This document shows, one piece after another, positions 11,021-18,164 of a stretch of 34,657 bases of DNA. The stretch lies in the NCBI GenBank assembly GCA_012837715.1, contig DUQR01000037.1, forward strand, positions 1-34,657, written 5' to 3'. Under the pieces are notes generated by a model that saw nothing but the letters and a program-made list of their open reading frames with translations, had not been told where the DNA came from and ran no database searches. Position 1 is the first letter of the stretch. Each line of letters opens with the position of its first letter. The position numbers were made by a program, and so were the translations under genes. The stretch is from Bacillota bacterium. Its GTDB lineage: Bacteria; Bacillota; UBA4882; UBA10575.

Positions 11021-12025
11021 CTATTGATACCTGACGCGGGGGTCAAGTAACGGATAAATTAGATCAATAATGAGCATGGCAGTAGATACTCCGACAATCG
11101 AAAAGATATTGACACCCATAATCAAATTATAATCCCCAGCCAAGATTGCCGAATACAGTAAAGTGCCGATCCCGGGATATGAAAAGACGATTTCGGTAAT
11201 TAAAGCACCCCCAAAGATAAAACCAAGATTAAGCGCTAATCCTGTTATTTGTGGGATAATCGCATTCCGCATAATATACCGAAAAATTATTTTTATTTTG
11301 GGCAATCCTAAGGCCTCGGCATAAACCACATAATCCTCTTCGATGACATTGGAAGCTACATTCCGCATCTGGATAAACCAGCCGCCAATCTCCAGCACGA
11401 CCATGGACATGATGGGCAGAAAAGCATGTCTCAGTAAATCAAGGATAAATTTTAAGTTAAAACCTATTTCCGCCCCCATACTGTAACCTCCGGTCATCGG
11501 AAAAACAGGAAAAACAAAGGCAAAGAGGATCAGTAAAACAAGGGCCATTATATAATAGGGAATGGGGCGAATACCCATTGCAAAAAATTCGATTATTTTT
11601 GCCACAATTGAATTGGGGAAACTCACCTTTATTCCCCCAAGAACCGTCCCAATTAACCAGGACAGCAATAACGACACTAGTAATAGACCTGCGGTCCAAG
11701 GCAATGAGATCTTTATTAACTGGATAACAGGGGTGGGAAACTGGGTGAAAGAAGGGCCTAGATTTCCTGTAAATAACCTTTTCCAGTAAATAAGATACTG
11801 TTCAAGTAGACCGCCTTTCAAACCATACAATTCCTGTAGCGTTTCTCTCATTTCCTCAACCGCCGCCGGATCCAAATACTGTCCCTGGGCTGTCATCCGA
11901 TTGAGCTGGTGTTCGACCGGATCTGAAGGTAATAGCCGGGGAATAATGAAGACCAAAGTAATTCCGATAAATAAAACAGTTAGGTATTGGATAAAGCGGG
12001 GGATAAAATATTTTTTAAACACCAT
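11021..12025 (-). CDS. Opp/Dpp-type ABC permease (OppB/DppB type)
   Basis: This 334-residue membrane permease is of the DppB type. The N-terminus reads MVFKKYFIPRFIQYLTVLFIG, followed by IIPRLLPSDPVEHQ, the usual segment after helix 1. The EAA-like loop EEDYVVYAEALGLPKIKIIFRYIMRNAIIPQ and the C-terminal LIMGVNIFSIVGVSTAMLIIDLIYPLLDPRVRY are family hallmarks. The ATG has GGAGG only 4 nt upstream; the next codon is GTG at a better 7 nt and could also be used. It begins 72 nt after the binding-protein gene, with a strong hairpin between them that probably sets lower permease than binding-protein expression. Confidence 0.93.
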   Translation of the reverse strand: MVFKKYFIPRFIQYLTVLFIGITLVFIIPRLLPSDPVEHQLNRMTAQGQYLDPAAVEEMRETLQELYGLKGGLLEQYLIYWKRLFTGNLGPSFTQFPTPVIQLIKISLPWTAGLLLVSLLLSWLIGTVLGGIKVSFPNSIVAKIIEFFAMGIRPIPYYIMALVLLILFAFVFPVFPMTGGYSMGAEIGFNLKFILDLLRHAFLPIMSMVVLEIGGWFIQMRNVASNVIEEDYVVYAEALGLPKIKIIFRYIMRNAIIPQITGLALNLGFIFGGALITEIVFSYPGIGTLLYSAILAGDYNLIMGVNIFSIVGVSTAMLIIDLIYPLLDPRVRYQ

Positions 12026-12063
12026 CAGCCCTCCACAATACGATATTTCATAAAATCTTTGTT

Positions 12064-12091
12064 AAAAGCCTCCCTACATAGGGAGGCTTTT
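12064..12091 (-). other. Strong hairpin between binding-protein and permease genes
   Basis: AAAAGCCTCCCTA and TAGGGAGGCTTTT form a perfect 13-bp inverted repeat around a 2-nt centre, directly after the binding-protein stop codon. On the minus strand it ends in TTTTAAC rather than a long T-run, so it is more likely a partial attenuator or a 3'-end mRNA stabiliser than a full terminator. Such elements let binding proteins be made in excess of permeases. Confidence 0.75.
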
Positions 12092-12097
12092 AGCTCC

Positions 12098-13975
12098 TTA
12101 TTTCCTTCCAGTAGGCTTGAGGAACGGTAATACGAACTTCAAGTTAGGCCAATGGTACCAAGGAACCGCATAGGGATTTTCACCGCCGGGATAATTGGTC
12201 CAATAATAGGTGTCCAGTCCCATAAAGCCCGGGAAGGAAGCCAATGAAACGCCCGGTTGTCCGTCAATTAATATTTTTGCCACTTCGACACCTAGATCAA
12301 TAATGGCGGGATCATTGTAATCGGTATTTTCCATTTTTTCAATGAGCTTATCCAATTCCGGATGGACCCATCTTGACTGATGACCAACTAGTTTTTCACC
12401 GAGCGGTTTGAAATAAGCCGATTTGAAAACATGGAATGCTCTGTACAGATCGATCCCGGCGCCAAAGGGTTCTGCTGACGGTTGGCCGCCGACGACCTGG
12501 TAATCACCGGTCTCGGTTAACGATTCAACCTGTTCGGTCGGCCTGGCTTCGCAATCGATCCCAAACTCTTGCCATTGATTAGCAATAGCAAATGCCCATT
12601 TAAATGAGGGGTTGGTCGAAGTGGTCAGGGAAACAATCTCAATTTTCCAAGGAGTGCCATCGGGTAATAACCATTTACCATCCCGATTACGGGTAAAGCC
12701 GTTCTTTTTCAGCAGTTTTTCGGCAAGCTCAGGTGAATGCTTCCACCAGCCATAACCAAACATCTCTCTAATCCCTTGCTCGGTTTCAGGGACCTTATAT
12801 CCTCTTGCCTTAATTTCTTCTGCCATCTCAAAGGGGAGATTAGGATTATAAGGTTTAAATTTCTCACCATCGACTTCAATTGTATACTCTCTTAACCATG
12901 GTTGTAACCTTTCGTAGTAGGTCTCATAGTAAGGCAAGAGCGCGGGAATATAGGCCGGCGAAAAGGCTACGGCCCCATTATAGGCGGTCATGGCCAGTTT
13001 TTTCGCGTCCAAGGCCAGATTTAAAGCCCAACGCACTTCCCGATTGTCAAATGGTTTGACCAGCGTATTGAAGGCTGCCCCTGTCGCACAAGGATGTAAC
13101 AACTCGGCAAAAGGAAAATCTTCATAGTACCCACGGGCATATTTATTACGTGACATGACAACTTGGAGTGATTCAGGGGTCAAATCAGCCATATCCAGCT
13201 GATGACTGATTTGTGCCATCGCTTTTTTCGAAGCGTCGCCATGATGGATAAACTTAACATATTTGGGGGCCGGCTTGCCATAGACCATTCCCGTTACTGT
13301 TCGATCCCAATCTTCTCTTCGTTCATACAGGAACCAGTAGCCGCCCAGATCGTATTCGACCAGTTTATAAGGGCCTGTTCCGACCGGTGGATTGAACTGG
13401 AAACTCAGCGGATCTTCAACTTTTTCAAAAATATGTTTTGGTAAAATACGGCAGGCGCCCCACCGGTCCAAGAACTGATAATGGAACCGGGAATTCGGGT
13501 TTTTAAGCTCAAATACTACTGTATACTTATCCGTTTTATACACTTTTTCAATATTCTGATTAAACTGGGTGTGGTAGCCAAAACCTGGAGTTTCCATACT
13601 GAGTGTAACCGTATAGAGCACATCGTCGGCGGTAAATTCTACGCCATCGTTCCAATAAACCCCTTCCCGCAACTCAACGGTGAGCTTGGTAAAATCCTTA
13701 TTATAAATCGGGTTTGATTTGGCGAGCACATTAACGATTTCACCAGTAACATAATCCGCCATCCAGAGCGGATCAATCACTAACTGTTGGAGACCTTTAT
13801 CATTTCCTACCCAGGTCGCCCAGAAATTAAAATTCCCTGGATTGCCCACTTTACCGGTGAGAATATCCGCAATTAACATTTCATTCCGGGGTGGATCAAT
13901 CGCCAATACTGAATTGGACAGGATCAAACAAACAACGGTCAAAATCAGGAAGAACAACCATCTTTTAACTTTCAT
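12098..13975 (-). CDS. Family 5 extracellular solute-binding protein
   Basis: This 625-residue secreted binding protein is the first gene of the Opp-type operon. Residues 1 to about 25 (MKVKRWLFFLILTVVCLILSN, then SVLA) form a signal peptide cleaved before IDPPRNE; there is no lipobox Cys. Family 5 hallmarks are KLTVELREGVYWNDGVEFTADDVLYT, VGTGPYKLVEYD and a long two-lobe body. The reading frame extends up to 14050, but GGAGG is 6-7 nt before the ATG at 13975, so the upstream residues are dismissed. A LacI-type operator lies 99 bp upstream of this start. Family 5 proteins usually bind peptides, but in anaerobic polysaccharide degraders many bind oligosaccharides, and sharing the operator of the sugar operon argues for an arabino-oligosaccharide ligand here. 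Confidence 0.92.
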   Translation of the reverse strand: MKVKRWLFFLILTVVCLILSNSVLAIDPPRNEMLIADILTGKVGNPGNFNFWATWVGNDKGLQQLVIDPLWMADYVTGEIVNVLAKSNPIYNKDFTKLTVELREGVYWNDGVEFTADDVLYTVTLSMETPGFGYHTQFNQNIEKVYKTDKYTVVFELKNPNSRFHYQFLDRWGACRILPKHIFEKVEDPLSFQFNPPVGTGPYKLVEYDLGGYWFLYERREDWDRTVTGMVYGKPAPKYVKFIHHGDASKKAMAQISHQLDMADLTPESLQVVMSRNKYARGYYEDFPFAELLHPCATGAAFNTLVKPFDNREVRWALNLALDAKKLAMTAYNGAVAFSPAYIPALLPYYETYYERLQPWLREYTIEVDGEKFKPYNPNLPFEMAEEIKARGYKVPETEQGIREMFGYGWWKHSPELAEKLLKKNGFTRNRDGKWLLPDGTPWKIEIVSLTTSTNPSFKWAFAIANQWQEFGIDCEARPTEQVESLTETGDYQVVGGQPSAEPFGAGIDLYRAFHVFKSAYFKPLGEKLVGHQSRWVHPELDKLIEKMENTDYNDPAIIDLGVEVAKILIDGQPGVSLASFPGFMGLDTYYWTNYPGGENPYAVPWYHWPNLKFVLPFLKPTGRK

Positions 13976-14073
13976 TTTTTTTCCTCCTTCAAAATTCTCA
14001 TGTTGGTGGATACACCAACAATCCTTCCGCTTTTTTTCTTCTTCTATCACCCCTTTCCGGATAAAACGGATTT

Positions 14074-14087
14074 TCTAAACGGTTAGA
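14074..14087. promoter_or_regulatory. LacI-type operator upstream of Opp-type operon
   Basis: TCTAAACGGTTAGA is identical over 14 bp to the operator at 7971-7984. It lies between the family 5 binding-protein gene and the divergent NSS transporter gene. A candidate minus-strand promoter (TTGACA at 14315-14310, then TGT-TATTCA ending at 14287) is over 200 bp upstream, so a bound repressor could act as a roadblock. No second copy is visible nearby. Confidence 0.8.
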
Positions 14088-14450
14088 TTTGTGACGAAAA
14101 AATAGGGCAATTGGTTCCAGATCTTTTGCTTGAACTGATTCAATTGCTTTGAACGAGCTGAGTCATTATTATTTCAATGTTGGAGCGGATATGCACATAA
14201 AATATTTGATGTGTATCCAGCAAATTAATTTCCAAAGGTTACATTTACTGTTGCTTAGTTAACATAGATTCAATATTCCTAGCAATTGAATAACATTTTT
14301 TGTAATCATTGTCAAGTTTTTTTCGCAACTCCAATACAATATATTATTATTCTATAAAAAGATTGGATCAGAATGAACGTAAAAGCGCCTGGGGAACTTT
14401 GTCGGCAGGTGACCCTAAGTTAAGGCCGGAAAAGAAAAAGTTCAAATCTG
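14088..14450. other. Divergent intergenic region, weak signals only
   Basis: No gene is seen. On the minus strand TTGACA at 14315-14310 followed after 17 bp by an extended -10 (TGT then TATTCA, 14292-14287) could be the Opp-type operon promoter, giving a leader of about 300 nt. An imperfect hairpin at 14187-14218 (GGATA, bulge, CACAT; ATGTGTATCC) would lie within that leader. Both calls are weak. Confidence 0.35.
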
Positions 14451-14479
14451 TTGATTAACAACAATTAATATCATATAAT
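14451..14479 (+). promoter_or_regulatory. Promoter of NSS transporter gene
   Basis: TTGATT (14451-14456), a 17-bp spacer and TATAAT (14474-14479) make a good sigma-A promoter, with transcription starting near 14486 and a leader of about 108 nt before the GTG start. Confidence 0.7.
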
Positions 14480-14527
14480 CTATTTTATATATTACTTCCA
14501 AATTATGTTGCAAGATGAATCCTTTCT

Positions 14528-14568
14528 CTTCCGGGAAGCTTTTTGCGGTAAGCAAAAAGCTTTGGAAG
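14528..14568 (+). other. Leader hairpin of NSS transporter mRNA
   Basis: AAGCTTTTTGC (14536-14546), GGTAA loop and GCAAAAAGCTT (14552-14562) form a perfect 11-bp stem, extended by CTTCC/GGAAG (14528-14532 with 14564-14568). There is no T-run after it, so it is not an obvious terminator. It ends 12 nt before the ribosome site at 14581 and may affect translation or RNA stability. Confidence 0.6.
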
Positions 14569-14593
14569 TAAGGAGCTTTGAGGAGGTTGGAAA

Positions 14594-15964
14594 GTGGAAA
14601 AAAGAGAAAGGTTTGCCTCCCGTTTGGGATTTATTCTCATCTCGGCAGGTTGTTCCATCGGGCTTGGTGATGTTTGGCGTTTCCCTTACATCACAGGGCA
14701 GTACGGTGGAGGGATCTTTGTCCTGATCTATCTAGTTTGTATTGTTGCGCTTGGTATACCGATCATGACCATGGAGCTGGCGGTCGGGCGGGCGAGCCAG
14801 AAAAGCATCGCCACCTCTTTCCAGGTGATAGAGCGCAAAGGACAAAAGTGGCATCTAATGGGTTATGCGGGTATAGCTGGCAATTATCTGCTCATGATGT
14901 TTTACACCACCGTTGCCGGATGGATGCTGGCCTATTTCTACAAGTTCCTGATCGGGCAGTTTAACGGACTCAATATTGAGCAGGTGGGACAGGTTTTTGT
15001 CAATCTTACCGCTAACCCGCTGGAAATGACGCTTTGGATGGTGATCACCACCGTCTTTTGCTTTGGCGTCTGTTCCCTTGGCTTGCAAGAAGGTGTGGAA
15101 AAGGTGACCAAGGTGATGATGGGCCTCCTGCTGGCGATCATTACTGTACTGGTCATTAAAGCGCTGACCTTACCCAACGCCAGTGCCGGCCTGAAGTTTT
15201 ACCTGCTGCCTGATCTTAACCGCATGCAGGAAAATGGGGTCTGGGAAACGATCTTCGCTGCAATGAGCCAGGCCTTTTTCACCTTAAGTCTGGGCGTTGG
15301 CTCGATGGCGATCTTCGGAAGTTACATCGATAAAAAACGAAATCTCTTCGGTGAATCGATCAATATCGCCTCGATCGATACAGCAATTTCGCTGCTTGCC
15401 GGGCTCATTATCTTCCCGGCCTGTTTTGCTTTTGGCGTGGACCCGGGTGACGGCCCCGGTCTCGTTTTCGTTACCTTGCCCAATATCTTCAATTCGATGG
15501 GGGGCGGGCAAATCTGGGGCACCTTGTTCTTCATCTTTATGACCTTTGCCGCCTATTCGACCGTCATCGCCGTCTTTGAAAACATTATCGCCTTTGCGAT
15601 GGATCTTTGGGGCTGGAGCCGGAAGAAGGCTTCGTTCATCAATATGGTTTTGATGATTATCCTTTCCCTTCCCTGTATTTTAGGGTTTAATGTGCTCAGT
15701 GGGTTCAATCCTTTAGGTGAAGGCACGGACATCCTGGCTCTGGAGGATTTCATTCTTAGCTACAACCTGCTCCCCTTGGGTTCGCTAATTTACCTTCTTT
15801 TCTGTGTCACCCGCTGGGGATGGGGTTTTGATAACTACCTAGAGGAAGTCAATACGGGTAAAGGGGTGAAGTTACCCCGTGCGTTCAAAGGATATTTCCA
15901 ATGGGTCCTGCCGATTATCATCATTATTGTACTAGTTCAAGGCTACTTTAACTTCTTCGGTTGA
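14594..15964 (+). CDS. Sodium-dependent NSS/SNF-family transporter
   Basis: This 456-residue membrane protein belongs to the neurotransmitter:sodium symporter family (LeuT/MhsT/TnaT fold). The hallmark unwound helix 1, AGCSIGLGDVWRFPYITGQY (residues 18-37), supplies the sodium- and substrate-binding backbone. About 11 helices can be drawn, as in the shorter prokaryotic members. It should import an amino acid or similar amine with Na+; the substrate cannot be told from the sequence. The start is GTG at 14594 with AGGAGG 7 nt upstream. It is a single-gene unit with its own promoter and terminator, set between the Opp-type and gan operons, and has no obvious link to sugar use. Confidence 0.93.
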   Translation: MEKRERFASRLGFILISAGCSIGLGDVWRFPYITGQYGGGIFVLIYLVCIVALGIPIMTMELAVGRASQKSIATSFQVIERKGQKWHLMGYAGIAGNYLLMMFYTTVAGWMLAYFYKFLIGQFNGLNIEQVGQVFVNLTANPLEMTLWMVITTVFCFGVCSLGLQEGVEKVTKVMMGLLLAIITVLVIKALTLPNASAGLKFYLLPDLNRMQENGVWETIFAAMSQAFFTLSLGVGSMAIFGSYIDKKRNLFGESINIASIDTAISLLAGLIIFPACFAFGVDPGDGPGLVFVTLPNIFNSMGGGQIWGTLFFIFMTFAAYSTVIAVFENIIAFAMDLWGWSRKKASFINMVLMIILSLPCILGFNVLSGFNPLGEGTDILALEDFILSYNLLPLGSLIYLLFCVTRWGWGFDNYLEEVNTGKGVKLPRAFKGYFQWVLPIIIIIVLVQGYFNFFG

Positions 15965-16084
15965 TAAGTGGTTCACGCCGACTTCCGACAGCTTGACCGG
16001 AGTGAGGATGAAAACCGGATCTTTCCTACCTTCGGACCTGCCGGATAAATGCTGGCCTAGATCGCATGTTATATCGTATGTGAG

Positions 16085-16117
16085 AGAAAGGAACCGTCTG
16101 GATTCCTTTCTTTTTTT
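16085..16117 (+). terminator. Intrinsic terminator after NSS transporter gene
   Basis: AGAAAGGAA and TTCCTTTCT form a 9-bp stem with a 9-nt loop, followed by a T-run. It lies about 120 nt after the stop codon. Confidence 0.85.
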
Positions 16118-16142
16118 ATGTGTTCGACAGTAATGAAGTGCT

Positions 16143-16152
16143 AAAGCGCTTT
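16143..16152. promoter_or_regulatory. Palindrome upstream of gan promoter
   Basis: AAAGCGCTTT is a perfect 10-bp palindrome ending 11 bp before the -35 element. Its CG-centred, A/T-flanked form resembles LacI-family or catabolite-control sites, but it matches neither operator class in this window. Function unknown. Confidence 0.35.
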
Positions 16153-16163
16153 TGTCCCCACTC

Positions 16164-16192
16164 TTGACAAAAGAAGGAAAGCATGTTACTAT
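16164..16192 (+). promoter_or_regulatory. Upstream promoter of gan operon
   Basis: TTGACA (16164-16169), a 17-bp spacer and TACTAT (16187-16192) preceded by TG form a strong sigma-A promoter. Transcription would start near 16199, within operator B1, and give a leader of about 480 nt before ganS. Confidence 0.8.
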
Positions 16193-16194
16193 TT

Positions 16195-16212
16195 ATTTAA
16201 AACGATTTAAAT
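16195..16212. promoter_or_regulatory. LacI-type operator B1 at gan promoter
   Basis: ATTTAAAACGATTTAAAT differs by one base from a perfect palindrome and has the central CG of LacI-family operators. It covers the predicted transcription start. Its core differs from the arabinan operator TCTAAACGGTTAGA, so a different LacI protein, not encoded in this window, is likely. Confidence 0.78.
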
Positions 16213-16261
16213 TAGATTTTACTTGAACGCTATTTCCTTGGGGAAATTTTTTTCGACACGA

Positions 16262-16279
16262 ATTTAAAACGTTTTAAAT
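16262..16279. promoter_or_regulatory. LacI-type operator B2 at gan promoter
   Basis: ATTTAAAACGTTTTAAAT is a perfect 18-bp palindrome. Its centre is 67 bp from that of operator B1, the same distance as between the two arabinan operators. Confidence 0.8.
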
Positions 16280-16305
16280 GCTAGCTTGAATTCCATCAAG
16301 AAAGC

Positions 16306-16509
16306 GGACCAACTTTTCCGGTCCAACCTCGAGGCTTAAGCTTTCCCATTGTACTTTGTGCCAGGGATCGATCGTTTTTTTACTGGTCTTCAGGTTGGAC
16401 AAAAACCCTGGGGGGTGGTGCCAGGCCAAACAGAACAGCACAGCGGGAAAAAATCGGGCAGTCGCTCGCGCCCTATTTCCTCGCTGTTCACGCGGGCGCG
16501 AAACCGCAA
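16306..16509 (+). other. Structured leader of gan mRNA with alternative pairings
   Basis: Several strong pairings fall in the 5' leader. GGACC/GGTCC is at 16306-16310 with 16320-16324. GTCCAACCT/AGGTTGGAC is at 16321-16329 with 16392-16400, overlapping and excluding the first. CCAGGG/CCCTGG is at 16361-16366 with 16406-16411, crossing the second like a pseudoknot. TCGCGCCC/GGGCGCGA is at 16468-16475 with 16496-16503, bracketed by GCGG/CCGC. A T-run sits at 16374-16380. I do not recognise a known riboswitch. It could be a regulatory or processed leader. Confidence 0.45.
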
Positions 16510-16597
16510 GTAAAGGTATATATCCTGCTACCTAATCATATTTATGATTTAGTTTAGAAAATTACCGTTTTAACCCCGATGAGAAATCATTCCAGAA

Positions 16598-16627
16598 TTG
16601 ACAATTATGGGCTGACAGTGATAAACT
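16598..16627 (+). promoter_or_regulatory. Possible second promoter close to ganS
   Basis: TTGACA (16598-16603), an 18-bp spacer and an extended -10 (TGA then TAAACT, 16622-16627) could start transcription near 16634. Two GTTAAC boxes (16632-16637 and 16643-16648) cover this start and may be a binding site. Confidence 0.5.
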
Positions 16628-16676
16628 TTTTGTTAACGGATGGTTAACTAAACTTAAAACAATGGGAGGTTTGCTA

Positions 16677-17858
16677 ATGAAACCGCGAATTTTAGTGCTT
16701 GTCTGTTCTTTGCTTCTGGTATTTTCCCTGGTCACCACCGGTAAAACAAAAGAGATCACCTTGACGGTCTGGGAATCGACCGCCGGTCCCGATGAGTTCA
16801 TCAAACAAGCCGGTGCTGCGTTCACCAAACTTTACCCCCACATCAAGATTAATTACGTCAATGTGGAACTGGGTGATTCCTCCGGCCAAATCGCGTTAGA
16901 CGGACCAGCCGGAGTCGGCCCCGACTTGTTTGCCTCCCCCCATGATAAGCTTGGAGAGTTGGTCACCGGCGGGCATGTTTTACCGACCGCCGATGCGCAA
17001 ACCATTGGCGCGCAGGTCTTAGAATCCTGCCGAACTGCGTTGACTTACGATGGAATCATGTACGGTTACCCCGTATCGGCCGAAACATATGCGTTGTTTT
17101 ACAACAAAGCGCTGATCAACGAGAAAGACGTCCCGACCACCTGGGATGAGCTGAAGAAATTTGCCGCAGCCTTTAACAAAGCCAACCCCGGAAAGTATGG
17201 ATTTATCATGGATGTCGGGAATGGTTACTACACGATTATCTTCACCACCAGTAAGGGCAACCGCTTGTTCGGACCGAATGGGAACGACACGTCAAACACG
17301 AATATTAACTCCCCGGCTTCGGTGGAAGGGATGAAGTTCTTCCGTAGTTTACGGGAGATCTTAGATGTTCCCGCCGCCGACCTGACCACATCCATCTGTG
17401 ACAGTGTCTTCGCCAGCGGAGGAGCGGCAATGTACATCACCGGCCTCTGGAACGTAGCCAACTTCGAGAATGCCGGTTTGGATTTCGGGGTTGCTCCCCT
17501 CCCCGCTTTACCGGGTAATAATACGCCGGTTGCTTCCTTCTCCGGTGTCCGCTCCATGTTTGTTTCCGCTTACACTAATTACCAGGAGGAAGCCGAACTC
17601 TTTGCCAAGTTCTTGGTCACGGAAGAGATGCAGAGACTACGCTTTGATATAACGGGAACACTACCGGCGATTCCGATGAAGGTGGAAAGCCCGTATATTG
17701 ACGGCTTCCTGAAACAGCTGGAGCACGCCTTCCCGATGCCCTCTATTCCTCAGATGGGCGCTTATTGGGACGCCATGAATGCGGCCAGCGCCAATATTTG
17801 GGACGGCGCCGATATCCAAGGAGAACTTGATGCCTGTAACGCCGCTATTCTACGCTAA
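16677..17858 (+). CDS. ganS: Sugar-binding protein of galactan-type ABC transporter (GanS/CycB-like)
   Basis: This 393-residue family 1 solute-binding protein resembles MalE/CycB. Residues 1 to about 22 form a signal peptide (MKPRILVLVCSLLLVFSLVT), cleaved near TGKTKE; a lipobox is not evident. Mature-protein features are LTVWESTAGPDEFIKQAGAAFTKLYPHIKI, GPDLFASPHDKLGELV and YGYPVSAETYALFYNKALI. The reading frame opens at an ATG at 16662, but that ATG precedes the ribosome site GGGAGG; the ATG at 16677, 7 nt after it, is the start. It heads an operon with MalF- and MalG-type permeases and a secreted GH53 galactanase, so galacto-oligosaccharides from pectic galactan are the likely ligand. The gene name follows that context rather than a binding residue I can verify. 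Confidence 0.88.
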   Translation: MKPRILVLVCSLLLVFSLVTTGKTKEITLTVWESTAGPDEFIKQAGAAFTKLYPHIKINYVNVELGDSSGQIALDGPAGVGPDLFASPHDKLGELVTGGHVLPTADAQTIGAQVLESCRTALTYDGIMYGYPVSAETYALFYNKALINEKDVPTTWDELKKFAAAFNKANPGKYGFIMDVGNGYYTIIFTTSKGNRLFGPNGNDTSNTNINSPASVEGMKFFRSLREILDVPAADLTTSICDSVFASGGAAMYITGLWNVANFENAGLDFGVAPLPALPGNNTPVASFSGVRSMFVSAYTNYQEEAELFAKFLVTEEMQRLRFDITGTLPAIPMKVESPYIDGFLKQLEHAFPMPSIPQMGAYWDAMNAASANIWDGADIQGELDACNAAILR

Positions 17859-18164
17859 AAAGATCCCGTCTGACCCGCTTTCAAGCTCCGCAGCGTAAAG
17901 CAGGGCTTATTACATTGTTCTTGCTTTAAATCTTCCGCAATGATACAACGGAAAAAGCTTAAGCAATACCGAGCGGAGCGAGGAACGAGCATTTTCAGTA
18001 ATGGCGGGTTTTCGAGGAGGTATCGGTCTGGTACCTCCTTGTTATATTTTAAATCTTCGTTTTCGGACAAGATGAAATAGGCTTTTTGCGTTGTTTTCAG
18101 AACAGGAGATTCCGTTCCGCTCCAAAATCATCACGCAAAAAGCCCGCTAAAGAGGTGGTTATAA
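17859..18164 (+). other. Hairpin-rich spacer between ganS and ganP
   Basis: No gene is seen in these 306 bp. A stem AGGAGGTA/TACCTCCT (18015-18022 with 18032-18039) and a long-range 12-bp stem GGCTTTTTGCGT/ACGCAAAAAGCC (18080-18091 with 18133-18144) stand out. The latter ends 7 nt before the ribosome site of the permease gene. A further imperfect stem pairs TTGCTT near 17920 with AAGCAA near 17965. None has a strong T-run. The likely effect is to lower permease expression relative to the binding protein. Confidence 0.55.

Noticed and set aside
8149-13975. Peptide transporter as the role of the Opp-type operon
   Set aside because: The family resemblance is real, but the shared sugar-operon LacI operator and position in the arabinan locus make oligosaccharides more likely. 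Not excluded.
16366-16381. GATCGATC followed by a T-run as an intrinsic terminator
   Set aside because: The palindrome is too short and has no room for a loop, so it cannot form a stable terminator stem.
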